The notes: generated from the sequence alone by a model not told the origin. A stretch of DNA of 64,000 bases from Ceratorhiza oryzae-sativae (GCA_030998015.1 JARWMV010000010.1:62001-126000), one strand, 5' to 3'; positions 1 to 12,607 are shown, counted from the first letter of the stretch. Numbers and translations: made by a program.

Positions 1-560
1 AAGCACTGTCATAACCTCTCCCTGCACACAATCCTAGCTACTTCCACCCTCTTCTCATACTTGAAGGCTGGTCTTGTTAAGCCTGGGAAATTGGCCCTGC
101 CATTGTGTGGCAAGGAGACAGCAAAGGCAACAGGCTAAGTGGGGGTTTGCAGCTGCTGTTATACAATGCTCATGTTTGTTCTATGATTTCTTACAATGTA
201 TTTGCTTGTGCCTAATGATGACCTGTGCTCTAAGCACATATCCTTCTCTGTGCATGAACTGCACAATCTAGTGTGTACCTCTTACCAAATGTCAACCTCT
301 CCATACATTATTTTCCTCTGGTTTTGTGCCAAAACTGCAGGAAGTTTGCCAGCAGTTTGCCGGAATTACCCCAGAACCAGAACTTCGCCAGAACAATGGC
401 TCTTAATGGCAGGAGCCAGGAGCGGTAGAGTGATTCCAGCACTGCTGGCGCTGGCATAGCCAGAATATGCCGGAATTTTTGCTGCCAGAAGCCGGAATTC
501 CGGGGTGCTGGATTCCGGCTTGACATCTTTACCGCAAAGTATATAATTTACTCACAATTC
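1..560. other. Non-coding flank, possible transposon remnant
   Basis: No supportable gene is seen here. The first 300 bases are CpG-poor. Bases 330-525 hold repeated GCCGGAATT / CCGGAATTCCGG motifs in both orientations, which suggests a decayed inverted-repeat element, but no clean terminal repeats or target duplication could be defined. Confidence 0.3.
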
Positions 561-2364
561 TTTAAAATCAAAGGGACCATTACAGCCTATCTGCTTGCAG
601 CTGTGAAAGAAAGCAATACAGACAGGTCAGATGCCATGCATCCCGACACACTGTTGTCATGTACGACAAGCTAGGGCTGATCAACCTGGTGCAAATAGAT
701 ATGATCATTTCAGTATTTGGGCGCATTTAGCTGGGCCAGACATGGGCGATTGTCTACCAGAGTAGGGACAATGTGCGTCCTCAATTCAACGATGACTACA
801 ACAACGGCAACGACAACGACGGTGAAAACTAGGACATGACCACTCCAATTTGTAATGGGAATATACAAATCCTGTTCAATAGTACAAATTCAGGTTGTGT
901 GGCACCAAGATACCCTGGCCGTACCTCGCATAGTGCATCAAACTTAGCCAGAGTACCAATGGGCGGCATGGTTGCGAAAAAAAAGACGAAGTGCTGGAGA
1001 GTATGAGTCTGGCACCCTGGAGTTTCCTGACAGGACCAGGGCGTATGGCGTACTTAGGCTAAGTACCGGCGTTTGCCATAGTGCAAATGGAGTGGGGTCG
1101 GAGAATGTTCTAGTACGAAACAGTATCAATGCATTAGCGAGCATAGAAGGCTCAGCTACAGGCATGGCCTTACAATAGGCATGCTTTTTTTCCGTCTTGC
1201 ACACACCCCTCAGTAGTGTGAAATTCCCGATATATTGGTGCAGGTTTTATTGTCATTTGAAGAACCTTCGCCAAACTCTTGAGGCTCTCAATCTCAGGTT
1301 TTGACTCTCGGCAAATCTCCGGATACAGATTTCTGCTCAGTGCTGTCGAACCAACTTGGTCAAGCAACTCCTGTACCGGAAGGTTTGTGTGACACTGCAA
1401 TCTAAGAACTTGATATCGACAAAGGAAATCCCATATAAAGAACTTAGCGAAATTGTGGAGGCGTATAGTTTATAGTTTGCAAGCTAAATCCGAGCCTGCA
1501 GTGGACCATAGTTGGTCTGGGCACTAAGAGGCCATTTGCTCCTTTTGAAGTCAGCCAACCCCGCTGAAGGTTCAGACCTCTTCGGAGCTTCCAAAACATC
1601 CTACGGATCGAGATTGGTCACGAGGAACCCCGATACTAAGTTTTGATTCTGCGGACTGTCTGGTTCACTCCCGAACACTTAGAATTCCCAGCTGATTTGC
1701 TTGAGAAGCCTCTGTATCGTGGGGATGTAAAAACGAATCCCGTGTGTTCAAAGACTGGCAATCACTAACACGATCTCGCTGGACGGTTATATACCTGCTC
1801 CAAATATCTGACTGGACGCCTCGAATACGAGTAACGGTCGGAATGTCTCAAATGCGATTGAGCTTGATTGTAATGGATGAAGACTACTTTGGGCTGATGG
1901 TCAATAACCAGAGTCCTTTGATATCATGTCTGTTGAGGTCGTCGATTGAGGACCACCGAACCGTCTTGAGCCACTGATCGCGTCGATCTGATGATGTTTC
2001 TTGTCCTGTCTCTCCCGTTTCGCCGTGCATACGTCTACACTGCCTGCTACTAATATGTGGTGTCTAGCCATTCACGTGTTCTCTTGCCTTGTGTACAGCT
2101 ACTATAAATACGCCTGTATTTCGTTGGCTATACACAACCGCTCTTGTATCGCCCCTATACTACTATATCGTACCTTCCTAAGCGCTTTGAAGCATTATTA
2201 CATTGAGTGGTGATCGATCTGCTATTACCTAGTCCCATAATTCTCAATAGTGTAAAATGAAGAGATCTTTCGGTAGATTGAATTTCAAGGGGAAATTGGC
2301 CAGCCGTTGGGAACAAATGAGCAGCAGAATATTGGAAAAGCCGCTTGCGAAATAAAAGCTCTAC
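561..2364. other. Intergenic DNA downstream of the NLR gene; no gene seen
   Basis: This stretch is host-like and CpG-containing, with only short open frames that have no recognisable domain, intron signal or start context. A plus-strand TATA-like motif (TATAAATA near 2104) is followed by no credible coding frame. The minus-strand NLR gene ends at 2365, so part of this region should hold its 3' UTR. Confidence 0.5.
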
Positions 2365-5300
2365 CTATTGTGTACTAATTCCCTCAATAGTCGCGTACAC
2401 GTTGCTCCATCCAATGCCATGTTTGAAATCCGACATATCGAGCCACACCGGATGATCTGTAGCTTTAGAAGAAATGACAAGCACCGAGTCATCTTGTCTG
2501 GGTCGCCGATACTCGGGGGGTAGCCAGAAGAGACGTTTGCCAGGTGACACAGAGACCCATCCATCTGATTCGAAAAGTTGCCTCAAGTGAGAAACATTCT
2601 GATGAAGGGGGACATTGGATATTTTATCGCGGTAAATTGTAGCCAAAGGGGTTGAGATCCCTTGGGTGATATTGTGTCCAGCCCAAACTGAGTCTGTGGC
2701 AGGGTTATGATAAACATATTGCCTGGTAGGAGAGACATCTGAGAGGTTGTTACGCTGTAATCGGGTTGTTTTGTCGCATGAACCAGAGAAAATGTGAGAA
2801 CCACCGGGAGAGTATGCAACAGATGAGACCGAGGATGAGTGATCAGCAAATGGTTGACCAACTGCAGCACCTGTATGCGCATCCCACACTCGCACTGTGT
2901 TGTCTCTTGAGCCAGAGACGATTTGATGACCATCGGGCGAGTATGCGACAGAGTTGACCCAGTCTGAGTGACCAGCAAGTGGTTGACCAACTGCAGTACC
3001 TGTATGCGCATCCCACACTCGCACTGTCTTGTCAGATGAGCCGGAGACGATGTGACGACCATCAGGCGAGTATGCGACAGACCTGACTGAGTATGAGTGA
3101 CCAGCAAGTGGTTGACCGACTGCAGCACCTGTATGCGCATCCCACACTCGCACTGTCTTGTCATCTGAGCCAGAGACGATGTGACGACCATCAGGCGAGT
3201 ATGCGACAGAGTTGACCCAGTCCGAGTGACCAGCAAGTGGTTGACCAACTGCAGCACCTGTTTGCGCATCCCACACTCGCACTGTGTTGTCTCTTGAGCC
3301 AGAGACGATGTGACGACCATCAGGCGAGTATGTGACAGACCTGACAGAGTCTGAGTGACCAGCAAGTGGTTGACCGACTGCAGCACCTGTATGCGCATCC
3401 CACACTCGCACTGTCTTGTCATCTGAGCCAGAGACGATGTGACGACCATCAGGCGAGTGTGCGACAGAGTTGACCCAGTCTGAGTGACCAGCAAGTAGTT
3501 GACCAACTGCGGCACCTGTATGCGTATCCCACACTCGCAATGTCTTGTCAGACGAGCCGGAGACAATGTGACGACCATCAGGCGAGTATGCAACAGACCT
3601 GACAGATTCTGAGTGACCAGCAAGTGGTTGACCAACTGCAGTGCCTGTGTGCGCATCCCACACTCGCACTGTCTTGTCAGATGAGCCAGAGACGATATGA
3701 TGACCATCAGGCGAGTATGCGACAGAACAGACCGAGTCCAAGTGGCCGGCAAGTGGTTGACCGACTGCAGCACCTGTATGCGCATCCCACACTCGCACTG
3801 TCTTGTCCCATGAGCCAGAGACAATTTGATGACCGCCAGGCGAGTATGCGACAGAGTTGACCCATTCGGAGTGACCAGCAAGTCGTTGACCGACTGCAGC
3901 ACCTGTATGCGCATCCCACACTCGCACTGTCTTGTCATCTGAGCCAGAGACGATGTGACGACCATCAGGCGAGTATGCGACAGAGTTGACCCAGTGTGAG
4001 TGACCAGAAAGTGGTTGACCCACTGCAGCACCTGTATGCGCATCCCATACTCGGACTGTGTTGTCAGATGAGCCAGAGACGATGTGACGACCATCAGGCG
4101 AGTATGCGGCACATAGAACCCTTTCATCATGAGGTATAAGTTGCGACCATGGCGCCCATCGCTGTGACATGCCTCTTATGACCCGGATCGTGTTCGAGAA
4201 CTGGTTTTTCTTCACCACCCCGAGCAAGGAATTGGATGGTAAAAAGGCCAGCGCTGATGTGTACAAGTGCGGTGTACTTTCTCTGATAGGAATAGAGAAT
4301 GCTTGTACGAAGCGCTCAACATCTTTCAATTGCTTGTAAATTTCCGTATCTGCTTCCTACAAAGGAGTCAACTCATCAGTATTGTATGAATGCTCTGGGG
4401 CCTGTATACGCTACGTGCATGTTTGCTCACCGTGAGGTAGGACTGTAAGGCTTGTATACTTGGTGACACGACATTTAGCCGCATGAGCAAACTCAGGACT
4501 TCTATCCAGTACAGCACGGTGGCACTAGAAAAGAAACTCTTTATTCCTTCACGAAGCCTCCTGTCCTGGTCCTCCACGCAGCTAGCGAGGTGGTCTGTCC
4601 AGTACATGCAGGAGTATCTCAGGTGAGGTTGGACGTTTTCATCTATGCGTTGCTTCAGATTCCCCACCTCATCGTTGCGCTTGTACGATGTTTCAAGTCC
4701 GCAGATATTAAACTTGAGCTCCCTCTTCATAATAGACAAACTGCGAGCCGCAAAGCGCGAGTTTTGCTCGCTTTGGTTTACGGCATACTCCCCAGATCTC
4801 GCAGGATCGAGTATATAGTCTGCAAAAGAGGCATGATACACACGAATGGCATCCCCTAAACCGTGGTCGACGTAGAGTACGGAGCCTAAACGATCGACCA
4901 CTGATTGCAAGACGTGCTCGCTCATTTCGTCTCCGTATAGCTTGCTCAACACCTTGATGGACAGGGGTGTGCGAGTGGAGCATACAACAATAGCACCCAA
5001 GCATTTTCGCACAGCTTCCGTTGCCTTATCGGCCCTTTGTCTCCGATCTCTGCTTGCCTTGATAGCCATCGTGTATAAGTCGTCGAGCGCTTGGGACGAC
5101 TGCCCAGTCATCGTGCTATTCAAGATGTCGTCCAAGGCTTTGGGCGGGTCGTCGTCGTATAGTACCAGCTCGCACGCAGTGCGGGCCCAAATGAAAAGCC
5201 CCGAGGACTTTGCAACAATGCTTTGCGCTGCGTCTTTTGGTAGTAGCTTTGATCGAGATGGTTTTTGATCGAGTTCGTGCTTGACGTACACGCGGATATC

Positions 5301-6795
5301 ATCGGAAGCGTTGTGTTCAAACACGTTGCAAATGGCAAAGTTTTGCCCACAGCCACTCTCGAAGAATCCCTTGATATCGGGGTCAGGTCGGCTAGTAACA
5401 ATGATCTTCAGCCAGGATAACATTCCCGATAGGACCTCGAGATATTCAAGAAGCTGTCGACGCTCGCTGGTAGATTCGGCTTCGTCGAGTGCATCCACTA
5501 AGATAATCTTTTGTGGACCTGCGTATACTAGCTCCTGCGATTCAATGACCCCTTGGACCAATTTTTCGAATTGCATCTGCATTGGTGAGTCGGAGAGTAT
5601 CGGGTCTGCCTCTAGCTCCTTCTGGAGAGCAACTCCATATGTAGGGTGAACGATAGCCAAGCTGTATATTATGGTTGCGAGAATTCGCTCAGGGTTGCGG
5701 CGTCTTGGGTCATCACGCTTACAGAAGAAACTAGCTGCAAGAGAGCTGGAGTTGTCTAGACTTTGACAGACAGAGGTCGCGATGGCGCTTTTTCCGAGCC
5801 CAGCCTGGCCATGCACCCACAATAACTTGCTTTCTCCCACGTTGTTGGACTCCGTGGGACGTCCAGCCCAGGTAATTATTTCTTCAATTATCCCTGTGCG
5901 AGTACCAGACAGGCAGGCGCGTTTTGAGTTGTACCTCGCCTTGCCTATGGGTTTTAGCTGATCCAGTAGTACGCTTCGAACTTTATTGTGTGGGTAAGTA
6001 ACATCGTAGGCGTACCATCTTACACTGCACTCACCGCCCTCGTCCAAAATCAAGAGTGCTTGAACGCTCACACCTCGGTCGAATTTCTCCTTTAGCTTCC
6101 GTAACCTGTTCAACAGCTGATCGACATTGTCTTGCGCACTATGGCCAGTAACTGTACTCCATGTGGAAACTGTGGAGGAAACCTTCAGTACAAGCGGAGT
6201 AGTCAAGCAACCGTTTCTCACTAGGTTTGCCTGTAGACTTGTACTTCATTACAAACTCCGAGGCATCTTCGATGATTTTCCATATATCTTCTATGTTTTG
6301 ACGAAGCTGGGGCAGCCTCGTAGCTTCCTTCACAGCATTGGCGGAGGGGAGGATATCGGCAAGTGCGTCCACCAGTGTCGCTACGCTTTCGTCACACTTT
6401 TCTTGCGCCTCTAGTTTCTATAAACGATGTACGGTTGTCAATCCGAGAGCTATTGTGAAAGCAATCGAAGCGGATTGCGTACCCCCCACGCCATATTAAA
6501 CACAGCGAATAAATCCTTGGCGCGAGGATCGAGCTGACGGACGCTCAACGCTTGTTCATGTCCACGGATGCGATATCGACTCACTTCAGCCACTGCATCT
6601 CCAAACGCTAGAACAGCTTTTACGACTTTCCTGGCTGGGCCGAGCTTCTCCAGTAGGCGTTTCTGGCGTTCGGTGGCCGTCGCATTCGATAATTCCCTTG
6701 CTGCGATATCTTCGTTCTGCGATTGAATTGCGAGTGAGTATGGGTGTCATCAATGATGCACGACTCACCGATTCAGGAACAGGGTGGGCGATCAT
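2365..6795 (-). CDS. NACHT-WD40 (NLR-like/STAND) protein, seven exons
   Basis: Inferred role: a STAND-type intracellular sensor like fungal NWD proteins used in non-self recognition; the ligand is unknown. Proposed exons, in minus order: 6795-6769, 6716-6585, 6533-6483, 6417-6222, 6169-6035, 5980-4431, 4356-2365. The introns are 51-74 bp and the model sums to 1,360 codons with no stop. Residues 10-180 form the helical N-terminal region typical of basidiomycete NACHT proteins. The NACHT P-loop GQAGLGKS lies near 238-245 and Walker B ILVDALDE near 341-348. A WD40 array of ten full and one degenerate 43-residue blades spans about 773-1240, followed by the conserved WVSVSPGKRLFWLPPE-type tail. 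The 54-bp intron 5981-6034 keeps frame and has an AAG acceptor, so it might be retained. Further 5' exons are possible. This is the only clearly intact host gene in the window. Confidence 0.85.
2736..4131 (-). repeat. 129-bp tandem repeats encoding WD40 blades
   Basis: Ten complete 43-codon units and an eleventh degenerate one lie in tandem inside the last exon of the NLR gene. Each reads roughly GH-x-x-x-V-x-SVAYSPDGRHIVSGS-x-D-x-T-VRVWDA. The units are nearly identical at DNA level except for a few surface codons: positions after GHS alternate among HWVN, EWVN, DSVC, ESVR, DWVN, DSVR and YSVR, and the residue before D-K/N-T varies as S, D, W or R. The eleventh unit has lost the VRVWD strand. 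Confidence 0.93.
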
Positions 6796-8218
6796 TATGG
6801 AGGCGCCTGGTTGACCACAATCTACCGAGCCAACATCAACTCACGAACGACCGAGGCAATTGAAGGAGCTAGTAACAAAACTTACCGCGATTAATGACGA
6901 GAGACGCGTCGAGTTCCGTGACGAGATAAATTACAGACCAGATGCGCAACTTGCGACCCAAAGAATGATGCTCGTATGCGCGAATTTCGATTTGGGAAGC
7001 GATGTGAACGTCACTGCGAATCGAGCATGGGTGCCAGCACGGTAGAACGATTTATAGATTACGGGTTCACATATGGATGGGGCTGCTCCAGTGTAATACG
7101 CTTCCCGATAGTATTATAGGCGAAAGGTGCTTCTGGACGCCATCGGCCAGGATCTTGAGGCTCATGTCGTATTTGGAAAGCGTCGGTTGTAGTTTGATTT
7201 CTAGGCGAGAAGGGTGAGCTGGGCGGGGAGCAAATACAAGGACCAGTGAATACCTTGAATGCGATATCTCAAGGCCTCTGGAGGTCTGATGGTATTGTTA
7301 GTTGTCATATTGAGGGCAAGTGTGCGATAGCAAGTGGTTAGGGTGTAGTGGTCCAGCTGAATGCAACGAGGCGCTGCCTTCTTGGGTGTGCTGACAAATA
7401 TCGATGAGCATTGCCTCTTGCATGAACACAGCCCCGTCTCGGCATGGTAGACTTCGCTTCCGCAACTGTAGTGTGCTGTTCATTTACTCGTCCACACGCA
7501 TCCCATGCGATGTTCTCACAAATGGGGCTGTGGCATATGTCAGGCTCAATTGTTGCGTTTACCTTTTTTGTGGAATACAAACATAAATATATCGAATGTG
7601 AGAATGCTCCGACAACCGCATGCCTCGTGTAGTACGGCTCGCGTACTTCAAAGTTCTACGACTTACTCGAACGAGTCTTAATGTGTATGTAAGGAGGGAT
7701 TTCCGGCTCCGTAGGTAGCATCCTACATGCAGTTAAGATTTTCGCTTTTACTCATCTTATGCGTTCTGCGCTAAGCGCATTTATTGCGTTATCTTAGCAT
7801 CGATTTCCAGATTTTTTGCGCACAGGCCCGACGGAGAGCACGTAATACCGGCTTTTGGTGCGACTCGAGGGCGATAGTTGGGGACAAAGCTTGTCGTCAA
7901 GGTGAGCATGTCTCTCCGGTTTCGTCACCTCTATACTACGTAGTATCGAAATATGAGGCTCTGCCTTGAACGACTATAGTATTCGCATTATGTTGAGGAT
8001 ATTGATTAGTATGTTTCGTAACTCACTTCATGTATCATTTCACATATCATCTCATGCATTGACTCATGTACCGAGCCGTACGCTTATGCGTTGTCTTATA
8101 AACTCCCACCATTGATCATATAAATAGCCTACATTTGCTCTCATCAATACAACATCAAATAGATTTCATTCCACTGCACATATACACGAAGCCATAGCTC
8201 TTGAAGACTCTCCCAGTC
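6796..8218. other. Intergenic region upstream of the NLR gene; no gene seen
   Basis: This region is CpG-containing and host-like. The NLR promoter and possibly undetected 5' exons should lie near its left end. Open frames here are short (about 60 codons) and lack start context, domains or intron signals. A TATAAATA motif at 8119-8126 points right and lies 93 bases upstream of a small open frame. Confidence 0.45.
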
Positions 8219-8311
8219 ATGTCTTCAACGGATTACGAACGAACGAACGAAAAGATGATCATGAGGCATATGTGCCATCGAGTTAATATCACAAGGCCGA
8301 ATTACCGATAA
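8219..8311 (+). CDS. Possible truncated gene start (30 aa)
   Basis: The short frame begins MSSTDYERTNEK and stops at TAA after 30 codons. What makes it worth listing is its upstream layout: TATAAATA at 8119-8126, a pyrimidine-rich leader and CAGTC before the ATG, which together resemble a genuine fungal core promoter and start. It contains a short GAAC tandem repeat. It may be the 5' stump of a host gene cut off by transposons that begin about 300 bases further on, or chance. No domain is recognisable. Confidence 0.2.
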   Translation: MSSTDYERTNEKMIMRHMCHRVNITRPNYR

Positions 8312-8604
8312 TAGTTTGAATTAGGCAGCGACAAGACCTGTGTATGGCTATATGCGCAAACAGAGAGCTGGCATTCGCTGGTAACTCATCTCTGTGAACG
8401 ACAAATAGCATAGATTAGGCAACCAACGCTCAACACTAGGCGCATTTAAAAGCTTGATTGCTACACACCACATAACAAGCACTTCAACTACAACAAGCTT
8501 GTACAAACAAAGAAAAATACAAGATAGCCACACTATGGAATGACTACAAGACTGTTGAGCCCGGCTATGGGATGCCAACATCAATAGTGGCTCTTCATGC
8601 CCCA
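8312..8604. other. Non-coding stretch, no gene seen
   Basis: This is AT-rich sequence between the small open frame and the first inverted-repeat element. No gene, repeat end or regulatory motif could be supported. Confidence 0.4.
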
Positions 8605-8879
8605 GACATCCAATTTTTTTGGACAAGTTAAAAAAAAATGCACAGTATGTCCATTTTGACCATCTGTGATCATATTTCAGCTGCTAGATACTTAAGAGAT
8701 GCAGTACTGTGTGAAGACAAGTGTATTCTAAATTGTTATGACCTTGGTGTAGACATATTGAAAATGTGCATTTTGTCCAATTTTTGAGCAATTGGGATAG
8801 GATATTTACAAAATCAAGCTTGACAGACTGTAGTAAATGGTCAAAACATCCATTTTGTGCATCCAAAAAATTTGGATGT
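8605..8879. mobile_element. Short inverted-repeat (MITE-like) element
   Basis: The ends are imperfect inverted repeats: ACATCCAATTTTTTTGGA on the left and TCCAAAAAATTTGGATGT on the right. The homology runs further in, as CCATTTTGACCATC against ATGGTCAAAACATCC. It is about 275 bp with no coding capacity. No clear target duplication was found, so the class is uncertain. Confidence 0.45.
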
Positions 8880-9362
8880 TCCCCACATACAGAGTGGTGC
8901 CTCCTTTGTTCCTTCCCAAAGTACCCTCAGGAGCTCTCTCTCCACCCATGCCATTCTGTGGCATAGTGGTGGTAGTTGTGCCTCCAGCAGCCCCTTTGCT
9001 GAGAACATCAGTCCCAGCCCCAGCCCTAGTATCACTTTAGGAACCCTGTGGGTGTACCCTGACTCTGTGTGGGGGGAATAAGGTAGAATCCCTGCCAAGA
9101 ACTCTTATTAAATCCCTGGAAATATATACAAGTCCCATGTCTTGCAGCCAGGTATTATGTTACACTGTTTGTATGGGCATCACAAGAAGTCCTAAAATGA
9201 TCAGAAAAGTGCATGTGATGGCTATTTGTAGAAGTCTGCAGACTTTTCTGAGTGCCTAATCTTTGGATATATAACATATCCATTTATCAGGACTTTTCCA
9301 AATATCTACTCCTGGGACCTTGCATATATGTTGCATGATTTCAAACCAAAAGGTATCTGAAC
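8880..9362. other. Transposon-like sequence without recognisable gene
   Basis: The sequence is CpG-poor and resembles the retroelement DNA to its right. A 20-bp palindrome-like motif centred near 9240 (AGAAGTCTGCAGACTTTTCT) is the only local structure noticed. No coding domain was identified. Confidence 0.35.
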
Positions 9363-10784
9363 TGAAGGCAGGCACAACAGATGGGATTCTTAGCTGACTA
9401 CAACTATAGGATCAAGTACAGATCAGGTGCTCAAAATGGCAATGTGGACATCCTCTCTTGTCAAGAAGAACTCCAGGAACAAGCAGCTAAAGAGGGGGGT
9501 GAAGTTCCACTGCTTATCAGCCCTGAACTGTTTATCTCAGTGATTCTAACAGACCATACCATGAATGACATGATAAGGGATGTTCTACCTGATGATGAAT
9601 TGGTTGAGAAGATCCTGAAGACCCTGCAGGAAAACATCCCAGTTAAAGGCTGGCACCTCAATAACAACTTGTTGTACTACCATGACTGCATGTATGTACC
9701 AAACAAGTTGGAAATCAGGCAAGCTATCATAGAAAGCCAGCATGGCAATCCTGTGGTAGGGCACCCAGGTGTCACAACCTCTGAAAGCAGTTGTTGGACT
9801 TTGCTTTACAAGTGGCTACTGCCTCTGATGGGTCTGGAATATGTCCTGACTACTGCTGATTAGGGATGCTGTGCCAGAATAGATTTTTGTAATAGTCTTC
9901 ATTCCTGCAATTACAATTTGTATATTCCTGCACCTGCCAGAATTTAGAATTCATTCTGGCACAGCATCCCTACTGCTGATGCATGGCATGTCTGGGCTTG
10001 AGGCCTTATGTGTGTCTACTATCTTGTGGTTCAACACTGTATGCACTTTATGTGCTTGTGGCTGATGGACACCTGTTGCTGAGTAAGCAACTGTGGACAG
10101 CAGCTAAGTCAGATGCTTAGTGCTGGGACTTGCAACTCATATATCCAGAACAAGCATTCAGCCCAAGCTCCCCCAGGGTTACTCCAACCCATTGATCTAC
10201 CTAACAAACCCTGGGAGGAGATTACATATGACTAGATCACTGGATTACGATTTTCAGAAGGTTACAACACAATACTCACTGTAGTAGACTGATTATCCAA
10301 AATGGTGCACCTTATCCCAACACACTTGGATGCCTCAGCAGTAGTTGTTGCCAACCCATTTGTCAATTTTGTATGGAAACTGCACAGACCACCCTACAAA
10401 ACTGTCTCTGACCAAGGTCCCAACTTCAATGCAAAATTCCTGCAACAGGTTTACAAATGTCTGGGGATTGAGCCACATGACTCAACAGCCTATCACCCTC
10501 AAGTAGATGGACAAAGTGAATGACTCAACCAGTGTGTTGAAATTTACCTTCATCACTATATCAATTGTCATCAAATGGACTGGGTCACTGCATTACCTAT
10601 GGCAGAATTTGCATACAACAATGGGAAACACTTGCAATCACAACACTCACCTTTCTTTGCCTGCTATGGTTTTAACCCAGACTTCACTATGGGAAATACC
10701 AAAGAAAGCAGTATCCCTCAGGCTGACCAATATGCCAAGCACCTCAGGGCTATCCACAATGAAGCCAAGGCAGCACTCACAATT
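9363..10784 (+). pseudogene. Ty3/gypsy element D fragment: RNase H end and integrase
   Basis: Degenerate pol fragment of a fourth Ty3/gypsy family. It opens with the last RNase H residues (QQMGFLADYNYRIKYRSGAQ), then the linker and the start of the zinc-binding integrase domain to about 9860. A MITE lies at 9861-9972. The integrase core follows at 10150-10784, with SDQGPNFNAKFL and STAYHPQVDGQSE (D and E of the D,D-35-E triad). In-frame stops interrupt it (for example in ITYD-stop-ITG and VVD-stop-LSK). The left end is cut within RNase H, and the right end is cut within the integrase C-terminus by the LTR of A1. No LTR of its own is visible, and it cannot be functional. Confidence 0.8.
9861..9972. 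mobile_element. hAT-type MITE (subtype a), 112 bp
   Basis: The terminal inverted repeats are TAGGGATGCTGTGCCAGAAT and its complement at the right end. A perfect 8-bp target duplication CTGCTGAT lies at 9853-9860 and 9973-9980. The TAGNGATG-type ends and 8-bp duplication fit the hAT superfamily. It has no coding capacity and is inserted in the integrase of fragment D. Confidence 0.88.
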
Positions 10785-12086
10785 TGTTACAGATCAATAA
10801 CATTTTTCTATTATTTTAGTCTGCTCTGCCAACCTCAAGCAATGCCTCTGTGATTTTCTTGAAATTAAATGAATTTGTACACATCTTAATTTGTACTATT
10901 TGTATTCCATTAAATAGTACAAAATCTCCTCTTTCCAACGCATATTTTATTGTGATTTTATCTTAAGAACTCAGAGAGATATAGAGGTTGCAATATTTCC
11001 TCTTATCAGGAGATATTGATTACAACATCACACTGCTCATATCTCAGCAACCACTTATGCTATCAAAACGATCTCATGCTCTATCAATAGCTAATCTTTG
11101 GCGGTATCTGCTGCCCAAAGATCATCGCAATCCACCAGATCCTCATGCTGGAATGGCCTGAAGATCATTAGAATCTTACTGGACCATCAATCAAGATCTA
11201 ATCACTCCAGTGAGTCAGGAGAGCCTTCCAAATTGATCCAGAAGCTTCTCTGACTCACTTTATGACTCACTGAGATGTAGCCTCCATTCATACATGTATA
11301 TACTATGATAATATGATCTACAAGCCAATAGCAGGTCTCAGATGCATCAATGCCTTCGATCCACACCCTGTCTTTACTCTTTATCCTATACTGGGCTAGA
11401 GTGTACCCCAAGTATAGCAGTACCCTCTTTTGATGATCGCACTGGCATGCATGTATCTATTTGGCTCTGGAATGCCCTCCTCAGGGTATAAAAGGACCTC
11501 CTCTGAGGCCCTTCCAGACCACCTCCCTCCCTCTACTCAACCCAGACTGGTTATTGGTTTTTTTTCTCTTTCTATTTCTCTTGTCTGTGTGTGATTTCTT
11601 ATATAACTAGTACTGAGGAATAAAGTACCATATTAGTTATATACTGTCTGAGTCATTGTATCTTATATACAGAGATATATAAGGATACAATATTGCCTGA
11701 TTGAGCATGACATTAAGTACCAGCTATTAGAGGAAATCTAAGTACCTGTAGCTGAGGAAGTACATGCATTAGGCAGCCCACCATCTATCCTATAAGCTAT
11801 CGCTTAAGCTAGTATTAAGATTAGTATCAGTTAGTCCAAGCAACTAGGGCTGAACTACATTTAAGATATCTAAGGGAACCTGACCATAGTAGTCTTGCTC
11901 TTTATACCTATAAATTAGTCAGTTTACACTGTGAAAGATTAAGACTACCTTGAGTGTTACTTGATGCATTGCAACTACTTTGAGCCTTCTTACTCTAGTC
12001 TAAGAAGTATTGAGTACGATTAGTGTATACTAACATATCTACATTTGCTTAAGCTCTAGATATTCAAGTGTACCCTGACCGTAACA
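10785..12086 (+). repeat. A-family LTR, 5' LTR of A1
   Basis: A 1,302-bp LTR running from TGTTACAGATCA to CGTAACA. It includes a core promoter TATA box (GTATAAAAGG, 11486-11495) and an AATAAA signal (11619-11624), which bracket the likely R region. Compared with the 3' LTR it shows many transitions, often at positions where other copies keep CpG. Confidence 0.92.
11486..11624 (+). promoter_or_regulatory. LTR core promoter and poly(A) signal
   Basis: TATA box GTATAAAAGG and AATAAA are spaced about 130 bp apart. The same pair recurs in the A-family LTRs at 24586/24721 and 45183/45316 on the plus strand, and the TATA motif recurs on the minus strand in the LTRs at 25193-26215 and 53874-55183. 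Conservation across copies supports their role as the start and end signals of the element transcript. Confidence 0.7.
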
Positions 12087-12607
12087 TTGGTGAAGCGACC
12101 CAGGTCCTTACATCAAGTAACTATCAACTAACATTGCCATTTTTGGTCAATCTATTGCCCAAAACGGAATTTCTCAATTTTGACCACTCTGTGTATAGAA
12201 ATACCTTTCTTACCACAGAATCAACAACATATCTTGGGCTCTTGAGATAGATCCTGTCTGGATTCAAGCCCCAAACCCTACAATTACTGTTTTAGGTTAT
12301 AGTAGTACTGGTGGTCCACCCCCACATATTACTCTGACATTTACCTTTAGGAATTATAGGCCATATATTCCAATAAATTCAGTATCAAGTGCTCTAAGTG
12401 CTGGACTTGAATTTGAAGTCTATATTCAACATCTTCCTGATCAACCACAACCAATAAAAGTTCAACACACATTTATTAGGTCTTTCTGGTCACCCCATAC
12501 CAGCTACTGGGATACAGTTTATCAAGCCATTTATCAATTTGTAACTGAATCATATTTTGAAAATTATTCCTAAGTATGGATTCATCTTGAATTGGAGAAG
12601 AACTGTT
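12087..12607. other. Leader of A1 with candidate primer-binding site
   Basis: This is the untranslated leader between the 5' LTR and gag. TGGTGAAGCGACC (12088-12100) starts with the TGGT expected opposite a tRNA CCA end; the tRNA was not identified. Some short open stretches occur in it, but no supported gene. Confidence 0.5.

Noticed and set aside
2583..4130. A 515-codon open frame on the minus strand overlapping the WD40 exon
   Set aside because: It is the shifted reading of the 129-bp repeats; periodic repeats keep alternative frames open. The WD40 frame has the domain and the consistent exon model.
2736..4131. Tandem array considered as a CRISPR or satellite
   Set aside because: The 129-bp unit is in frame, encodes WD40 blades and has no unique spacers.
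6860..7045. A 61-codon plus-strand frame upstream of the NLR gene
   Set aside because: No domain, intron signal or promoter; its length is expected by chance in this composition.
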